Source of the DNA: Bacteroidota bacterium
GTDB taxonomy: Bacteria > Bacteroidota > Bacteroidia > Cytophagales > Cyclobacteriaceae
Direction: 5' to 3'
Assembly: GCA_024280115.1 (NCBI GenBank)
Contig: JAJRQT010000183.1
Location: forward strand, 1 to 45,166
DNA: 45,166 nt
Shown: positions 34,363 to 43,333 of the stretch, piece by piece
Position numbering within the stretch: position 1 is the first letter of the stretch
Layout of the letters: every line of letters begins with the position of its first letter
Notes under the pieces: model-generated
The model's database searches: none
Told to the model about the DNA's origin: nothing
Seen by the model: the letters and a program-made list of their open reading frames with translations, nothing else
Made by a program: the position numbers and the translations under genes

Positions 34363-35595
34363 ATGGAAAATACACTCAATATCATTGATAAATCTGAAAA
34401 AGCTGCAACTGACATTCTTTTGTCAATGCCCGAAACCATGGTTTATCATAATCTAAATCATACGCGGGAAGTTGTTAGCGCCGCAGATAAAATAGGCACC
34501 TATGCAAATCTTTCGGAAGAGGAGAAAGAAACACTATTAATTTCGGCATGGTTTCATGATACAGGTTTCAAATATACCTATGACAACCATGAAGAAAAGA
34601 GCATTGAGCTCGCTCGTGATTTTTTAAATAAAAACAATTATCCACAAGAAAAAATTGATAAAGTAGCCTCTTGTATATTAGCAACTAAATCGGGGCAAAA
34701 GCCATCAACTTTGGTAGAAAAAGTCTTGATTGATGCTGATTTCATGCATCTTTCTAAAAAAAGTTATTTTGATAAACTCCTGCTTTTAAAAAGCGAATTG
34801 GAAAGAGTCAAAGGTAAAAAAATAACCATCCAGGACTGGTATCAGAAAAATCTCATTTTTTTGGAAGCACACCATTATTATACAGAATATGGTAAAACTG
34901 TAATGAGTCCAAAAGTTGAAAAAAACACCAATACACAAATTAAAATGCTCAAAAAGTTTGGTAAGCTGGAGGATGAGGCGATTGAGAAAGATCTCCACAT
35001 AGATCCTGCTAAATTAAAGGAGCTTAAAAAGAAACTAAAAAAAGTTGAAGGCAGGCCTGACCGCGGTATCGAAACCATGTTTCGACTCAACTCGCGCAAC
35101 CACCTTCAATTAAGCGCCATGGCTGACAGTAAGGCAAATATCTTGATTTCAGTGAATTCAATCATTATATCGTTGGTAATCAGTGGACTTATGAAAACGC
35201 TTGACAACCATTCACACCTGGTGGTACCGACCTATTTGTTGTTGACCATCAATGTGATAACGATTGTCTTTGCGATTTTTGCGTTAAGGCCAAATATCTC
35301 AACAGGAAAATTTACACGAAAAGATATCGAAGAAAAAAATACGAACCTTCTGTTTTTTGGTAACTTTCATGGCATGAGCCGTACGGACTATAAATGGGGA
35401 ATGGTAGAAATGATGAATGACTCTAACTATTTATATTCAAGCCTGATAGATGACATCTATTTCCTTGGAAAGGTGCTGGGGAAAAAGTATAAGTTCTTAC
35501 GGCTTTCATATAACATTTTTATGTACGGACTTATCCTGGCTGTATTCGCCTATGTTGTGGCCAATGTCAGCTATATAAATGGATTGAGTTTGTGA
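34363..35595 (+). CDS. HD-domain phosphohydrolase fused to Pycsar-effector-type membrane domain (DUF5706)
   Basis: This 410-aa protein combines an N-terminal HD domain with intact ligands (His29/His33 region, His65-Asp66 in AWFHDTGF, His76, Asp124-Asp126) and a long linker. The C-terminal membrane module has helices at about 259-277, 288-308 and 385-403, carrying the RNHLQLSAMADSKANILISVNSI signature in outline that marks DUF5706/PycTM. PycTM domains act as membrane-disrupting effectors of Pycsar anti-phage systems when bound to cCMP/cUMP. Standalone HD-DUF5706 proteins are also common in Bacteroidota with unclear roles. No pyrimidine cyclase (PycC) is adjacent; the nearby class III cyclase has adenylate-type residues. 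It starts 69 bp after the barrel protein. Confidence 0.85.
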   Translation: MENTLNIIDKSEKAATDILLSMPETMVYHNLNHTREVVSAADKIGTYANLSEEEKETLLISAWFHDTGFKYTYDNHEEKSIELARDFLNKNNYPQEKIDKVASCILATKSGQKPSTLVEKVLIDADFMHLSKKSYFDKLLLLKSELERVKGKKITIQDWYQKNLIFLEAHHYYTEYGKTVMSPKVEKNTNTQIKMLKKFGKLEDEAIEKDLHIDPAKLKELKKKLKKVEGRPDRGIETMFRLNSRNHLQLSAMADSKANILISVNSIIISLVISGLMKTLDNHSHLVVPTYLLLTINVITIVFAIFALRPNISTGKFTRKDIEEKNTNLLFFGNFHGMSRTDYKWGMVEMMNDSNYLYSSLIDDIYFLGKVLGKKYKFLRLSYNIFMYGLILAVFAYVVANVSYINGLSL

Positions 35596-36484
35596 TATTT
35601 CCTAAATGAGATGTATGCCACTTTAGTAAATCTGGGCCCACCCTAAAAAGTAAGAATTCGTTGATTGTAATTTTCTCTAAATATTGCTTACGCAATCCAA
35701 TTGCACACGATCTAAATAAACAAGAATATGGGGAATTGGTAAAATTTTAGTTAGGTCTATATCCTCCCTCTGTATCTCCCTCCAGAGGGAGAAAAACCAT
35801 ACATTAGGATTTGGAGCAAAACGAAATACATTTCCTCAAATAATATTGTTCGGGATTGCGAATCCTAAACATCTTGATGCACCCAATTTGGAGCTTGATA
35901 ACCGCATACACCCTGATACCTTAAGCGAAATTGTTGGTTACAACCTGCCTGGTGCTAGCAGGAACTAACAATGGTGTGCAGTTGATCTTTTCAATCGCAG
36001 GTTCCTCGCAAGAGACCCTGCTTGGACGAATAGGATATTGAATTGCAATCAGCGCTTTGACAATATTAAGGATCATTCGGTATTTCTGGGGAGAATAATT
36101 TCTGAATAAAAAGATAAAGTGAAGACATCTTAGTAAAATTTCAATAAAGGACTGTGATCAAAATTCTTCCTTGAGTTATGAGCGTTAGCCAGTCAAAACA
36201 GCGCATCGCCGTCGGCAAGCCTATGGCGACCGATGGGGGGTGTGTGGGCCATGCGAGCGGAAGCATTGTTTTGACAAGATTTTTCTTTGTTTCGTTTCTT
36301 TTCATCGAATGGAAAAGAAATGAAAATCCATAAACTATCCTACTTGAAAATACATGTATAATACATTAGACTTGAAAGCTCATTCATACTATTATTGTGA
36401 TTCATATTGCAATTTAATCCTCAGGTTTTAGGGTTGATCCAATATAATCCATTGAAATTTCAATTTCCAACACGCCTATGCGAA
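35596..36484. other. 889-bp non-coding region with structured dispersed elements
   Basis: No credible gene was found on either strand. It holds TCTCCCTC-ca-GAGGGAGA (35775-35792), a common type of Bacteroidota intergenic hairpin, and the GC-rich nested hairpin element at 36192-36275. The GC-rich block stands out from the AT-rich surroundings. Confidence 0.5.
36192..36275. repeat. Nested inverted-repeat element
   Basis: Outer arms GTCAAAACA (36192-36200) and TGTTTTGAC (36267-36275) enclose an inner stem, CATCG-cc-GTCG pairing with CGAC-CGATG, around a 12-nt loop. The element is GC-rich and is followed by TTTTTCTTTGTTTCGTTTC. Similar GC-rich hairpins followed by T/C-rich tails occur between genes in Bacteroidota genomes. 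It could be a dispersed repeat or a structured RNA. Confidence 0.45.
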
Positions 36485-36826
36485 TTATTTTTTCGCTATA
36501 ATAAAAACCAATAATCCAACTACAACCACCAGCAAGGAAATTGTCACCCATAGTTGTATGTTGAGAAAGGTCTGATTTTGAGTAATTGTAAAAATGGCCT
36601 TGTCCCGATATTCATTGAAAACCAATGTATCCTTATATACTCGTGATCCATCACTCAGCAAATCATACAATACATATTTGTCCAGATCATTTTCAAGAAA
36701 TGCTTTTACATTTTTTCGAACGACATGAATATCATCCTCGCTTTTAACAGTGGGATTATCATCGATTGCCCGGGTAGTCGTATAAAAAAATGATAAAGAG
36801 AATATAAGTAGTAACAATTTTTTCAT
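36485..36826 (-). CDS. Small exported protein with C-terminal membrane helix
   Basis: This 113-aa protein has a signal peptide (about residues 1-20, LLLLIFSLSFFYTTTRA). A short hydrophilic, acidic domain follows (about 21-85), then a C-terminal membrane helix (about 92-111, WVTISLLVVVVGLLVFII) with AKK at the end. It would be anchored in the inner membrane with the domain in the periplasm. I recognise no family. It may be co-transcribed with the SGNH hydrolase gene upstream, whose stop is 81 bp away. Confidence 0.6.
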   Translation of the reverse strand: MKKLLLLIFSLSFFYTTTRAIDDNPTVKSEDDIHVVRKNVKAFLENDLDKYVLYDLLSDGSRVYKDTLVFNEYRDKAIFTITQNQTFLNIQLWVTISLLVVVVGLLVFIIAKK

Positions 36827-36907
36827 CTTATATATAATCTTTAGTATTGATTATCACTTCAGAAAGATCGTTGCGGGTTTTGGTATCATTCATATCCTCT
36901 GATAAAA

Positions 36908-37633
36908 TTAAGGATTCATCAATTCAAATATATCATGCTCAAGTGCCTCAAACATGAGCAGATACCCATCAGTATTTGGATGAAGGTAATCGGGCATTAA
37001 TGACTTTTTAACTTTCGACTCTTCATCTACAAATACAGACCCGATATCCCGGTAATGAATATTTTCTTCTTTCTCAGGGAAACCGGAAATGATCTCATTT
37101 GTTGCTTTATTAATATTATCTCTATAATTGGGTTTATATCCATAAGGGAAAATACCCAATAGCAGGATTTGAGTGTTGGGCAGTTTTTCCCTGATAATCT
37201 GGCAGATTTCCCAAATCCCCTCAGCGAGCTCTTCAGGTTGGGTAATGTTCAGATAGTGATTACCATCCGTATTATTAGTACCGATCAATAACAGTGCAAG
37301 TTTTGGCTCAATGTCATCAATCTCTCCATTTTTCAAACGCCAAATCACATTTTCCGTACGGTCTCCACTAAAGCCCATATTAACAACTTTGTAGCTATTC
37401 AGGTATTTTTCCCAGACAGGCATTGCAGTGGAGTCATCCAGTGAATTTAGAATAGAATTACCAATCAGAATGAGTTCTGGATTTGTTTTGTTATTTGCGA
37501 TAACCTTTTGATGTCGCTCATTCCACCAATTGCTATTTAGTTTATCCGTTGGGATGGTTGCGAGGTTGGTTTTTTTCTGATCACATCCTGTAACGAAGGA
37601 TAGCAAGATTACTAAAAGGGCAATGTTTTTCAT
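36908..37633 (-). CDS. SGNH/GDSL-family hydrolase lipoprotein
   Basis: This 241-aa protein has a lipobox FVTGC (Cys17). It matches the platelet-activating-factor acetylhydrolase-like SGNH group. Block I is LIGNSILNS, with Asn in place of the usual Asp of GDS but the Ser nucleophile kept. Block II is VVNMGFSGDRTENVIWRL. Block III is LLIGTNNTDGN. Block V is MPDYLHPNTDGY with the catalytic Asp and His. Members hydrolyse ester bonds of lipids, sugars or peptidoglycan; the substrate is not evident. Membrane anchoring suggests a periplasmic or surface role. Confidence 0.85.
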   Translation of the reverse strand: MKNIALLVILLSFVTGCDQKKTNLATIPTDKLNSNWWNERHQKVIANNKTNPELILIGNSILNSLDDSTAMPVWEKYLNSYKVVNMGFSGDRTENVIWRLKNGEIDDIEPKLALLLIGTNNTDGNHYLNITQPEELAEGIWEICQIIREKLPNTQILLLGIFPYGYKPNYRDNINKATNEIISGFPEKEENIHYRDIGSVFVDEESKVKKSLMPDYLHPNTDGYLLMFEALEHDIFELMNP

Positions 37634-37949
37634 GATTTAAAAAATTTCATCGTTTAGTTTTTTACTTTTAATAAAGAATAATATTAACAATATTCTGTTG
37701 CAATTCTCCCTTAATTCTATCATTTGATACTTTTCCTCCATATATTATTGACAGCAAACATAAGGGGTAAATATGTAAGTGTATATGTCGAATTTTCATC
37801 AATTAATATTCAATATCGATTAGTTAAGAATTTGATTGTCTTACCTCTCCCCACCTGATCCGGTGGGCAGGCCTTCACCCTCTCCGGAGAAGGAAAATAG
37901 ACACTTAACTAAACGACATTGAATTAACTGCTTTAATAATTTAAAAAAA
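37634..37949. other. Divergent intergenic region with short palindromes
   Basis: This 316-bp AT-rich stretch holds no gene. CCCACC-tgatcc-GGTGGG (37850-37867) followed by a CTCTCCGGAGAAGG block is a GC-rich dispersed palindrome of the type also seen at 7085-7105 and 43255-43272. No clear promoter boxes were found for the divergent genes. Confidence 0.4.
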
Positions 37950-40496
37950 ATGATTGCGACAAATTTAAAAAAGTATAATTCTATTTTGATGTTGGCAATT
38001 ATCGCCTTCCTGTTATCTTATAAAGGATACTGTCAATCACAACACTCACCAAAGAAAATCTATATGAGTTTCATCCTTCACGGGAATATGAATTATGACC
38101 GCTATGTAAGACCTACGATATGGCAGGATTTTCCTATTATTTACAATAATCTCCTCGATTTCATGGACGAACACCCTGATTTTAAAGGACAATTACAATT
38201 CTCAGGACAAACATTCAAATCCTTGCAACAGACCGCCCCATATGTCATAGAACATGCGATTAAACTACATAAAAGAGGGCAATTGAATTTTACGGGAACT
38301 TTTTATTCGGAGCCTGTAAATATCAACATGGATGGGGAAACAAATCTCCGTTGTGCCAATCTGGGTACTTCAATTATAACCGATGAAATTGGTTCAACTG
38401 ACGGATTTTACCTTCAGGAAAGAGCCTACCACCCACAGCTCCCATGGATTTTAAATCATTCCGGTGTTTCGTGGGTTCCTGTTATCACGGGAGACAATAC
38501 ATATTTCCCATTTAAACTCAAGGGGATGGATGGCTCGGTTACGACTTGCGTGCCAACTACACTGAAGAGCAAAATTTTTGAGGCCATCAAAGAAGCGCCA
38601 AACAATAGCCTGCTTACAATTGAAGATGATTATGAAATACCACAGGGATTCACGGGAATGTATAAAAAATTAAATTTGTATAACCGGGAAAATAATGATG
38701 TCGTCATCGAATGGATTACAGTAAAAGAGTATATAAGAAAATTTGGAGTTAAAGGAGAAAGGTATGTTGACCATACCGCAAAAGCAGATGATATTAATCA
38801 CGGTACATATTCGCGTTGGACGGCCGATCCTCTGGATATTATTGTTCAGAATTACACCAACCATGCCATGTCGGATTTCAGGGCGGCGACAATCGTAAAT
38901 TCTTTAACTCAGTTTTTGTTTCAAAAAGAAATAGACGGACCGTATAGTAGTTCAAACATCACGCTCAAGCACGATCCATTGATATGGAATATTGAGCATG
39001 CAAGTACCTACCCGGATATTGAGCCAACTTATCTTAGCAGAAATGGCGAGGTTACCATCATGTCCAAAGCAGATCACCTTTTACTTTGGGCGGTCAACAG
39101 CGATGCAAAGGGATGGTTTCCCTTGTATGAAAGAAGGATGGAAAGAATCAATTCGTTTGAAAACAGTTCGGCCCTGTCAAAAGAAATAATTAACCGGGGG
39201 CTTGACGTAATTTCCCAGAATATAAAGGTTGCAGGTTATGACAAGTATTTCATCGTTTTCAATAGCGAACCGGAACGCACAAAATCGATTATGATAGAAA
39301 CTGACCGGCCGTATGAACAATATGATGTCAATAATGGAGAAAAATTAAGAAACACCGTCATTGCAACAGGCGGAAAATACAACATCGAATTTGAAGCGAA
39401 GTTGCCCGCATATGGATATAAAGTGATCGGGTTAAAAAAATCAGATGATTTCAAAGCATATTCCTGGAAAGAAGGAAATAGCATTAAAAATGGTGATTTG
39501 AAAATTACAGCACGGGGAAATACAATTATTGTTGACAAAAATGGTGTTACCGTTGAACTCTCTCTTGATTCTTTCAAGTTGAAGGCTTTAGCGGAGATGT
39601 CAAGGGGGAAAGGCGACGGTGCCTGGAGGGATGCAAAACCCTATGGCAAAGCGAGGATAGCCACAAGAAATACAATATATCCGCAACTTCGGGTTGAAAG
39701 CCAAATCGACTGGCTGATCCATATGCAACAAACATTTACGCTCTTGCCAGACAGGGTACTTTGCGATATAAATTTTATTTTCCCCCACCCCACCCTGGTC
39801 AGGAAAGATGGCGCTCGTGATGGTGTTTCTTTTGATCCCCAGGGATTAACGCTTCAATTCAACACAGGTATACAGGGAAAGGTATATTACGATATCCCAT
39901 TTGGAATCTCTCCACACAAAATGGATGGGTTGAGCTACTTTTGTCCGCTGAGTACCGGCATCTTTCAATTTGATAAAAGTGGAGGGTTTATGGTTACTAC
40001 CGGAACAGGGGAACAAGCTTTTTATACCAACCCGGCAAAAGGAGAACTTGGAATTTATTTAGGTGCTTCCACAACCACAGGGCCTATCAGGGATGTTGGT
40101 ATGACGTTTATTGATAAAACCACTATTGATCATGAGCCTGCCTGGTACGCAGAACCCTTCCATGGAACTTATCATCACCAATTGATGATTTATCCATATA
40201 GCGGCAGCTGGCAAGAGCAGCATACCCCAGCTATTTCCAAAAGTTATACAGAAGATGTTTACATCAGGGAGTTTTACCCGAATCCAAATTCAGGAGACTT
40301 ACCAGGTGAAAAAAGCTTAATTTCTGTTAATCAGAAAGGAATTGAAATTACATCAATGGAGTATGTCGGCGATAAACTAAATGTGAGGTTAAATGATAAA
40401 GAGAACAAAGCCACGGATGTTATACTGATTATAGGAAAGGATACTAAAAATATTTCTGTCCCCAGAAGTGGTATCGTAAATGCAGAGTTTAAATAA
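37950..40496 (+). CDS. Secreted glycoside hydrolase, GH57/GH38-like
   Basis: This 848-aa protein has a signal peptide (about residues 10-29, ending GYC-Q). The N-terminal domain reads like the beta/alpha barrel of GH57/GH38-type enzymes: YMSFILHGNMNYDRYVRPT (start of strand 1 with a His), a helix with HPDFKGQLQFSGQT, HKRGQLNFTGTFYSEP, and ERAYHPQLPWILNHSGVSWVPV, typical of retaining GH57 barrels. The C-terminal half is beta-sandwich rich, as in mannosidase-type enzymes. I do not recognise a precise family or substrate. A roughly 55-residue linker and an end at VPRSGIVNAEFK suggest an intact protein. It stands alone, with MITE copy 2 directly after it. Confidence 0.65.
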   Translation: MIATNLKKYNSILMLAIIAFLLSYKGYCQSQHSPKKIYMSFILHGNMNYDRYVRPTIWQDFPIIYNNLLDFMDEHPDFKGQLQFSGQTFKSLQQTAPYVIEHAIKLHKRGQLNFTGTFYSEPVNINMDGETNLRCANLGTSIITDEIGSTDGFYLQERAYHPQLPWILNHSGVSWVPVITGDNTYFPFKLKGMDGSVTTCVPTTLKSKIFEAIKEAPNNSLLTIEDDYEIPQGFTGMYKKLNLYNRENNDVVIEWITVKEYIRKFGVKGERYVDHTAKADDINHGTYSRWTADPLDIIVQNYTNHAMSDFRAATIVNSLTQFLFQKEIDGPYSSSNITLKHDPLIWNIEHASTYPDIEPTYLSRNGEVTIMSKADHLLLWAVNSDAKGWFPLYERRMERINSFENSSALSKEIINRGLDVISQNIKVAGYDKYFIVFNSEPERTKSIMIETDRPYEQYDVNNGEKLRNTVIATGGKYNIEFEAKLPAYGYKVIGLKKSDDFKAYSWKEGNSIKNGDLKITARGNTIIVDKNGVTVELSLDSFKLKALAEMSRGKGDGAWRDAKPYGKARIATRNTIYPQLRVESQIDWLIHMQQTFTLLPDRVLCDINFIFPHPTLVRKDGARDGVSFDPQGLTLQFNTGIQGKVYYDIPFGISPHKMDGLSYFCPLSTGIFQFDKSGGFMVTTGTGEQAFYTNPAKGELGIYLGASTTTGPIRDVGMTFIDKTTIDHEPAWYAEPFHGTYHHQLMIYPYSGSWQEQHTPAISKSYTEDVYIREFYPNPNSGDLPGEKSLISVNQKGIEITSMEYVGDKLNVRLNDKENKATDVILIIGKDTKNISVPRSGIVNAEFK

Positions 40497-40535
40497 AAAG
40501 AAGCGCTATAAAGTTTATGAAATTTTGTTATTGTA

Positions 40536-40675
40536 TCCACTCCGAAAAGTATAATACCCCTAAATCCCCTGAAGGGGACTTTGCATAGTTTGGTGATTTT
40601 CAACGATTTCCCCTTTAGGGGTTAGGGGTAGAAAAGTTGAAAATCACCAAACTATGACTTTTCGGAGCGGACTCA
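40536..40675. repeat. MITE-like palindromic element, copy 2
   Basis: This is the reverse-orientation relative of the element at 7021-7187. The ends are TCCACTCCGAAAAGT (40536-40550) and its near mirror (40657-40671). It contains a perfect 21-bp inverted repeat (40584-40604 and 40636-40656, core TTTGGTGATTTTCAAC) and CCCCTGAAGGGG, so it can fold into one large cruciform. TTATTG occurs just outside both ends and might be a target-site duplication. It lies 39 bp after the glycoside hydrolase stop. Confidence 0.75.
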
Positions 40676-40929
40676 TTATTGAGGGATTGATGATTTTACG
40701 GGTTCAGGGTACTGGTAGCTGGCTGCTGGGAAACTGATTACTCTCAGTCTTTTATTCAAATATCAATCATTGTTTCTCAACCGCTCTTTACAAGTCAAAA
40801 CTATTCCAATGTGGAATTGGAGTTCAAAAAATTAGTGAGATCTCTTAACCTACCTTTTAAGATTTGATTTTAAAAGGTTGAAACAAGCTTTTTTGAATGT
40901 GGAGATTTCTTATTACAACCCTCGCTACT
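40676..40929. other. Intergenic region, no gene
   Basis: I see no reading frame, palindrome or promoter of note between the repeat element and the downstream small gene. Confidence 0.35.
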
Positions 40930-41262
40930 TTATTTTTTTTTAAGAGTATAATAAAACTCAATGGTACTTCTATCGGTTCGTGTTGAATAAAATCCATTAG
41001 TATTTGAAGAAACTAACTCATACCCTTTGTCACTGAGATCATTAAGTATATCAATAATTTTGTCATTACGATTTTCTCCTTTCTTTATTTCTATTTCTTC
41101 TTTTGGTTTTGCTTCCCCGTAAAAAATATAAATACTTTCCCCTGATTCTGCATATACAATTCTTGCATAGCTTGATTTATTTTGATCTTCGTTAAGGTTG
41201 ATCAACGCCATTGTTAAAATGGCAATTAGAATAAGTGATGATATTAAAAGATTCTTTTTCAT
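40930..41262 (-). CDS. Small membrane-anchored protein, DUF4177-like
   Basis: This 110-aa protein has an N-terminal hydrophobic anchor (about residues 5-22, LLISSLILIAILTMALI). The soluble part ends with IIDILNDLSDKGYELVSSNT...STIEFYYTLKKK, a pattern like DUF4177 and related small domains, in which a helix is followed by G-[WY]-E-L and two strands. The match is by eye and tentative. It is AT-rich and lies in an intergenic-rich stretch after the MITE copy. Its role is unknown. Confidence 0.55.
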   Translation of the reverse strand: MKKNLLISSLILIAILTMALINLNEDQNKSSYARIVYAESGESIYIFYGEAKPKEEIEIKKGENRNDKIIDILNDLSDKGYELVSSNTNGFYSTRTDRSTIEFYYTLKKK

Positions 41263-41444
41263 AGTTTTGAGTTTATATGTTCAAATTGTGAAGACGTATG
41301 CGTTAGTTGACTATGCTTTTAAAAAGCAACTATCGTTAACATGTTAACGATAAATAAGCAGTTGTAATTATGTCCTATTGAAGAACAAAAGAAAAATAGA
41401 ACAAAAGAAAAAGTGAACAGTAGAATTTTGGAATCATGGAAAAC
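41263..41444. repeat. Intergenic repeats: palindrome and dispersed 38-bp repeat copy 2
   Basis: ATCGTTAACATGTTAACGAT (about 41328-41349) is a perfect long palindrome. Next to it, GCTTTTAAAAAGCAACTATCG (from about 41311) resembles a stretch at about 26830. From 41413, the copy of the GTGAACAGTAGAAT repeat also found at 27642 begins and runs into the stop codon of the next gene. Confidence 0.55.
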
Positions 41445-42914
41445 TTATAACTCTTTTAGTAAGGCTTTTACATCCTTATTATCAGGTTCAATTTCCAATG
41501 CTTTTGACAGAGCTTTTTTAGCTAATTCTTTGTCCCCTTTTATTTTGTATAAAAAGGCTAAATCAAAATAAACATGCCACGAATCTGGGTACTCTTGCTG
41601 ATTAAACAGATATAATTTTTCTGACGCTCCTAAATCATAATCTATGATCATTCTGCCTAAGACACTTATTTCCTCTTCGCTATAGTTGTAATTATTAAAA
41701 TTTATTTCCTTATGATCTTTATAAGTAGAGATTGCTAAATCAATATTTTCCTGTAAAAAAGTGTTCATCAAATTTGTTGGTTCTGAATAATCTATCTTCT
41801 CTTTTATGGCATACTCATTTTCTTGTAAACTCAAGCTAAAAAGCTTGTCGTTCGATGTATTGTTCTCAATTAAAGTTGCGTTAAAAAAGGCTAATGCACT
41901 TTCACAAATAGCCTGATAACTGAATGAATAATTATGTAGGATGGTATCGGGGTTACAGCTATCAAAAAATGTCCAGAATGATACAAATCCAAAATGGCCA
42001 AGATATGGCATACGATAAAACAGCTTATTCTGTGATTTTATTGAATTGAAATAAGGATATATAGAAGGGCTATCTTGATTACCTACTAAAAAATAGGGGA
42101 TTTCAGTTTTATCTATATCGTATTCATTTAAGTTAGAAATGATTGTATATAGTGAGTACTCTTGACTGCCATCCATGCTAAAAACCGCCTTGGTCTCGCT
42201 ATTTTTCATTTGAAAGATAGATGTTGCCAAGCCACCAGTGCTATAACCAAATAACCCTACGCTGGAATAATTGATTTTGGCGCTCTTTTGAAGGTAATCA
42301 AGTATAAATTCCATGTCCTCAACCTGAGCCAAGGTACTTTTTCCTAAATCTCTTCGATCAATTGAATTTGGGCCGGCTGAAGCGACGGAAACAACATAAA
42401 ATCCGTGGCCAGCTAAATATTCACAGATAACATGATTCTGAATCGGTGTTTTACTGTTTGAGGGGGCGTAAATAATAACCGGAAAAGCACGGTCAATAAA
42501 TTGTGCATTTCGGAAGGCTTTTACCGGTGAATCCAAGACTTGCTGAGTAGTAACGCTGGAGTCTATTTCAAAATTAGTCTTCGCGAATCCTAAGTATGCA
42601 TTTACAAAACCAAAGCTATTTCCATTGATTTCATCTGTTGTTTTAGTATAGTTTTCCCTAATCGAAATTAAATCAATATAATCTTTAAACGTAAGGTTTT
42701 CCCGGTTGCCATCTACTTTACCTGGGTACCAAAAATGGATTAGTAATGGTCTGGCAATGGTATCATTATTCACAAAATATTGCCTTGATGTATCGAATGT
42801 CTTATAGGATTTGAAACCGACACTGTACATTTTTTTTTCATTGCTTTGAGCTAGACAAAAATTGGAAAGAGCAATAAGAACAAAAACGAAAATATAATTT
42901 ATAGCTGTCTTCAT
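41445..42914 (-). CDS. Exported alpha/beta hydrolase with C-terminal TPR
   Basis: This 489-aa protein has a signal peptide (about residues 1-22, ending CLA-Q). The alpha/beta hydrolase core shows PVIIYAPSNS, the nucleophile elbow GLFGYSTGG (Ser225), an acid near LVGNQDSP (Asp281) and the histidine in YLGHFGF (His307). The layout resembles the dienelactone hydrolase/PAF-acetylhydrolase branch. The last 50 residues form one or two TPR-like helices (WHVYFDLAFLYKIKGDKELAKKALSKALEIEPDNKDVKALL in outline), perhaps for partner binding. The substrate is unknown. A palindromic operator candidate sits over its promoter. Confidence 0.8.
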   Translation of the reverse strand: MKTAINYIFVFVLIALSNFCLAQSNEKKMYSVGFKSYKTFDTSRQYFVNNDTIARPLLIHFWYPGKVDGNRENLTFKDYIDLISIRENYTKTTDEINGNSFGFVNAYLGFAKTNFEIDSSVTTQQVLDSPVKAFRNAQFIDRAFPVIIYAPSNSKTPIQNHVICEYLAGHGFYVVSVASAGPNSIDRRDLGKSTLAQVEDMEFILDYLQKSAKINYSSVGLFGYSTGGLATSIFQMKNSETKAVFSMDGSQEYSLYTIISNLNEYDIDKTEIPYFLVGNQDSPSIYPYFNSIKSQNKLFYRMPYLGHFGFVSFWTFFDSCNPDTILHNYSFSYQAICESALAFFNATLIENNTSNDKLFSLSLQENEYAIKEKIDYSEPTNLMNTFLQENIDLAISTYKDHKEINFNNYNYSEEEISVLGRMIIDYDLGASEKLYLFNQQEYPDSWHVYFDLAFLYKIKGDKELAKKALSKALEIEPDNKDVKALLKEL

Positions 42915-42934
42915 GATTAAAAAGTTAGTTTTTA

Positions 42935-42969
42935 TAAAACTACAACTAAATATTTAGTTAAGCAACTAA
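42935..42969 (-). promoter_or_regulatory. Promoter/operator candidate of the alpha/beta hydrolase gene
   Basis: The minus strand has TAGTTTTA (42942-42935), a near match to TAnnTTTG. Immediately upstream is the perfect palindrome AACTAAATATTTAGTT (42944-42959) and a further TTAGTT-N4-AACTAA repeat reaching 42969. The palindrome is nearly identical to those before the SRAP gene, suggesting a shared regulator. Confidence 0.45.
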
Positions 42970-43333
42970 TAAATTAGATGTGAAGTTAAAAAATTGGCGA
43001 TCACTGTTATTATAACAGAACTCTTTGTTGTAATGGATGCCGGCAAGACAGGAAAGAAACTACTTCCCACATAAGCACTTATCAGTGTTTCTTAATTTCT
43101 GCTTTTGACATTTTACTCCTTTTTGCTTCGGTCTCCCTTCATTTGCCGAAGACGAAGCAGACTTCTGACCTCAGACGAAATTTATTATCTTCTAATATGA
43201 CAAGTAACTTTCCGAAGTAATTTCTACCAACCGAGGAAAAAGCCTGAGCGCCCGCCTGCCGACAAAGGCAGGGGTTACAATACCTGCGGGTCAGGTCAAT
43301 TTCCCAGCAAAGATGGCTCCCATGCAGTGCACC
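42970..43333. other. Intergenic region with CCTGCC palindrome
   Basis: There is no gene here. CCTGCC-gacaaa-GGCAGG (43255-43272) belongs to the same kind of dispersed GC-rich palindrome as 7085-7105. The composition rises in GC towards the beta-helix gene. Confidence 0.4.

Noticed and set aside
27843..35595. Reading the cyclase and HD-PycTM protein as a canonical Pycsar system
   Set aside because: The cyclase is a membrane receptor with adenylate-type Lys/Asp residues, on the opposite strand and more than 4 kb away, whereas PycC genes are normally adjacent to their effector.
35775..35792. TCTCCCTC-ca-GAGGGAGA hairpin as a rho-independent terminator
   Set aside because: No T run follows on either strand and it lies about 180 bp from the nearest stop codon; it is better seen as a dispersed palindrome.
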